25,219 nucleotides of DNA from DASZHJ01 sp035581425 (lineage in GTDB: Bacteria; Pseudomonadota; Alphaproteobacteria; ATCC43930; CGMCC-115725). This document shows, piece after piece, positions 24,895-25,219 of this stretch. The position numbers were made by a program, and so were the translations under genes. The DNA lies in the NCBI GenBank assembly GCA_035581425.1, contig DATJVP010000095.1:1-25219 (forward strand). The letters are read 5' to 3'. The stretch's first letter is position 1. Every line of letters begins with the position of its first letter. The notes under the pieces were generated by a model that did not search any database, was not told the origin of the DNA, and worked only from the letters and a program-made list of their open reading frames with translations.

Positions 24895-25219
24895 TTGGCG
24901 GACGCATATCTCGAGCTGCGCAGAAGGACCGTCGAGCGCGACCGGAGCCTGCGCGAGAAGGTGATGTCGCTGGAAGAGGCGGCGAAGCTCGTCGAGGATG
25001 GCGACAAGGTCGGGATCGGCGGCAGCACTCTCTCGCGCACGCCGATGGCGATGATCTGGGCGCTGATCCGCGCGGGCAAGAAGCGCCTCTCCTGCTCGCG
25101 GAGCATCATGTCGAGCGAGGGCGAGCTCCTCTTCGGCTCCGGCGCCTCCGATCACGTGCTCACGAGCTGGTTCAGCCAGGGCATCGTCTGGGGCGTCTCC
25201 AAGGTGATGCGGCTCTACA
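24895..25219 (+). CDS. CoA-transferase alpha subunit, glutaconate type (N-terminal part, cut by window edge)
   Basis: Start of a class I CoA-transferase subunit A. The visible 108 residues include MSLEEAAKLVEDGDKVGIGG, STLSRTPMAM and IRAGKKRLSCSR, which match the alpha subunit of glutaconate CoA-transferase and its relatives. These enzymes move CoA between carboxylic acids, activating a dicarboxylate for thiolase or hydratase steps. The start is TTG at 24895, because a strong GGAGGAAGG (24882-24890) ends four bases before it. An in-frame TTG at 24880 would lie under that site and is rejected. The beta subunit is expected just beyond the right edge. Because the gene is cut, the family assignment is good but the substrate is open. 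Confidence 0.9.
   Translation, partial: MADAYLELRRRTVERDRSLREKVMSLEEAAKLVEDGDKVGIGGSTLSRTPMAMIWALIRAGKKRLSCSRSIMSSEGELLFGSGASDHVLTSWFSQGIVWGVSKVMRLY

Overview
The window is gene-dense, GC-rich DNA of Proteobacterial type. Gene families and base composition fit an alphaproteobacterium (Hyphomicrobiales or Rhodospirillales), but no rRNA or tRNA confirms this. Every recognisable gene is catabolic or transport. I see no transcriptional regulator, mobile element, CRISPR array or RNA gene.

Layout. (1) Positions 1-3939, minus strand: a branched-chain amino acid (Liv/HAAT) type ABC importer made of a substrate-binding protein, LivH and an N-terminally extended LivM cut by the left edge. The ATPases are not in the window. 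(2) 4222-7423, minus: an SDR oxidoreductase, a GhrA-like 2-hydroxyacid dehydrogenase and a TRZ/ATZ-type amidohydrolase, tightly packed. (3) 7528-13052, plus: a FOXRED1-like FAD oxidoreductase followed by a three-gene molybdenum hydroxylase (large, FAD and [2Fe-2S] subunits). The iron-sulfur subunit is fused to a CoxG/SRPBCC domain. (4) 13036-14789, minus: alpha and beta subunits of a Rieske aromatic-ring oxygenase. (5) 14934-16477, plus: a small ABM-like protein and a second Rieske oxygenase. (6) 16482-18279, minus: a DUF1989 protein and a third Rieske oxygenase, similar to GbcA and CntA. (7) 18372-20795, plus, and 20805-23231, minus: two large DAO-GcvT flavoenzymes of the dimethylglycine/sarcosine dehydrogenase family, facing each other. 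(8) 23378 to the right edge, plus: a fold-type II PLP enzyme and the start of a glutaconate-type CoA-transferase alpha subunit.

Reading together (inference). The set looks like a catabolic island for an imported N-methylated, possibly aromatic or heterocyclic, nitrogen compound. Two Rieske oxygenases have Glu at the bridging-carboxylate position, as reported for carnitine monooxygenase CntA. With the two DAO-GcvT enzymes they could form a stepwise N-demethylation series like betaine to dimethylglycine to sarcosine to glycine. The molybdenum hydroxylase and the alpha/beta Rieske oxygenase could hydroxylate the ring. The amidohydrolase, SDR, GhrA-like enzyme and CoA-transferase would process the resulting amide, keto-acid or carboxylic products. 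The substrate cannot be read from the sequence. The Rieske reductases and ferredoxins and any regulator must lie elsewhere.

The strand switches repeatedly. There are four short divergent promoter regions (7424-7527, 14790-14933, 18280-18371, 23232-23377) and three convergent junctions that are overlapping or nearly touching. No stretch above 300 bases lacks a gene.
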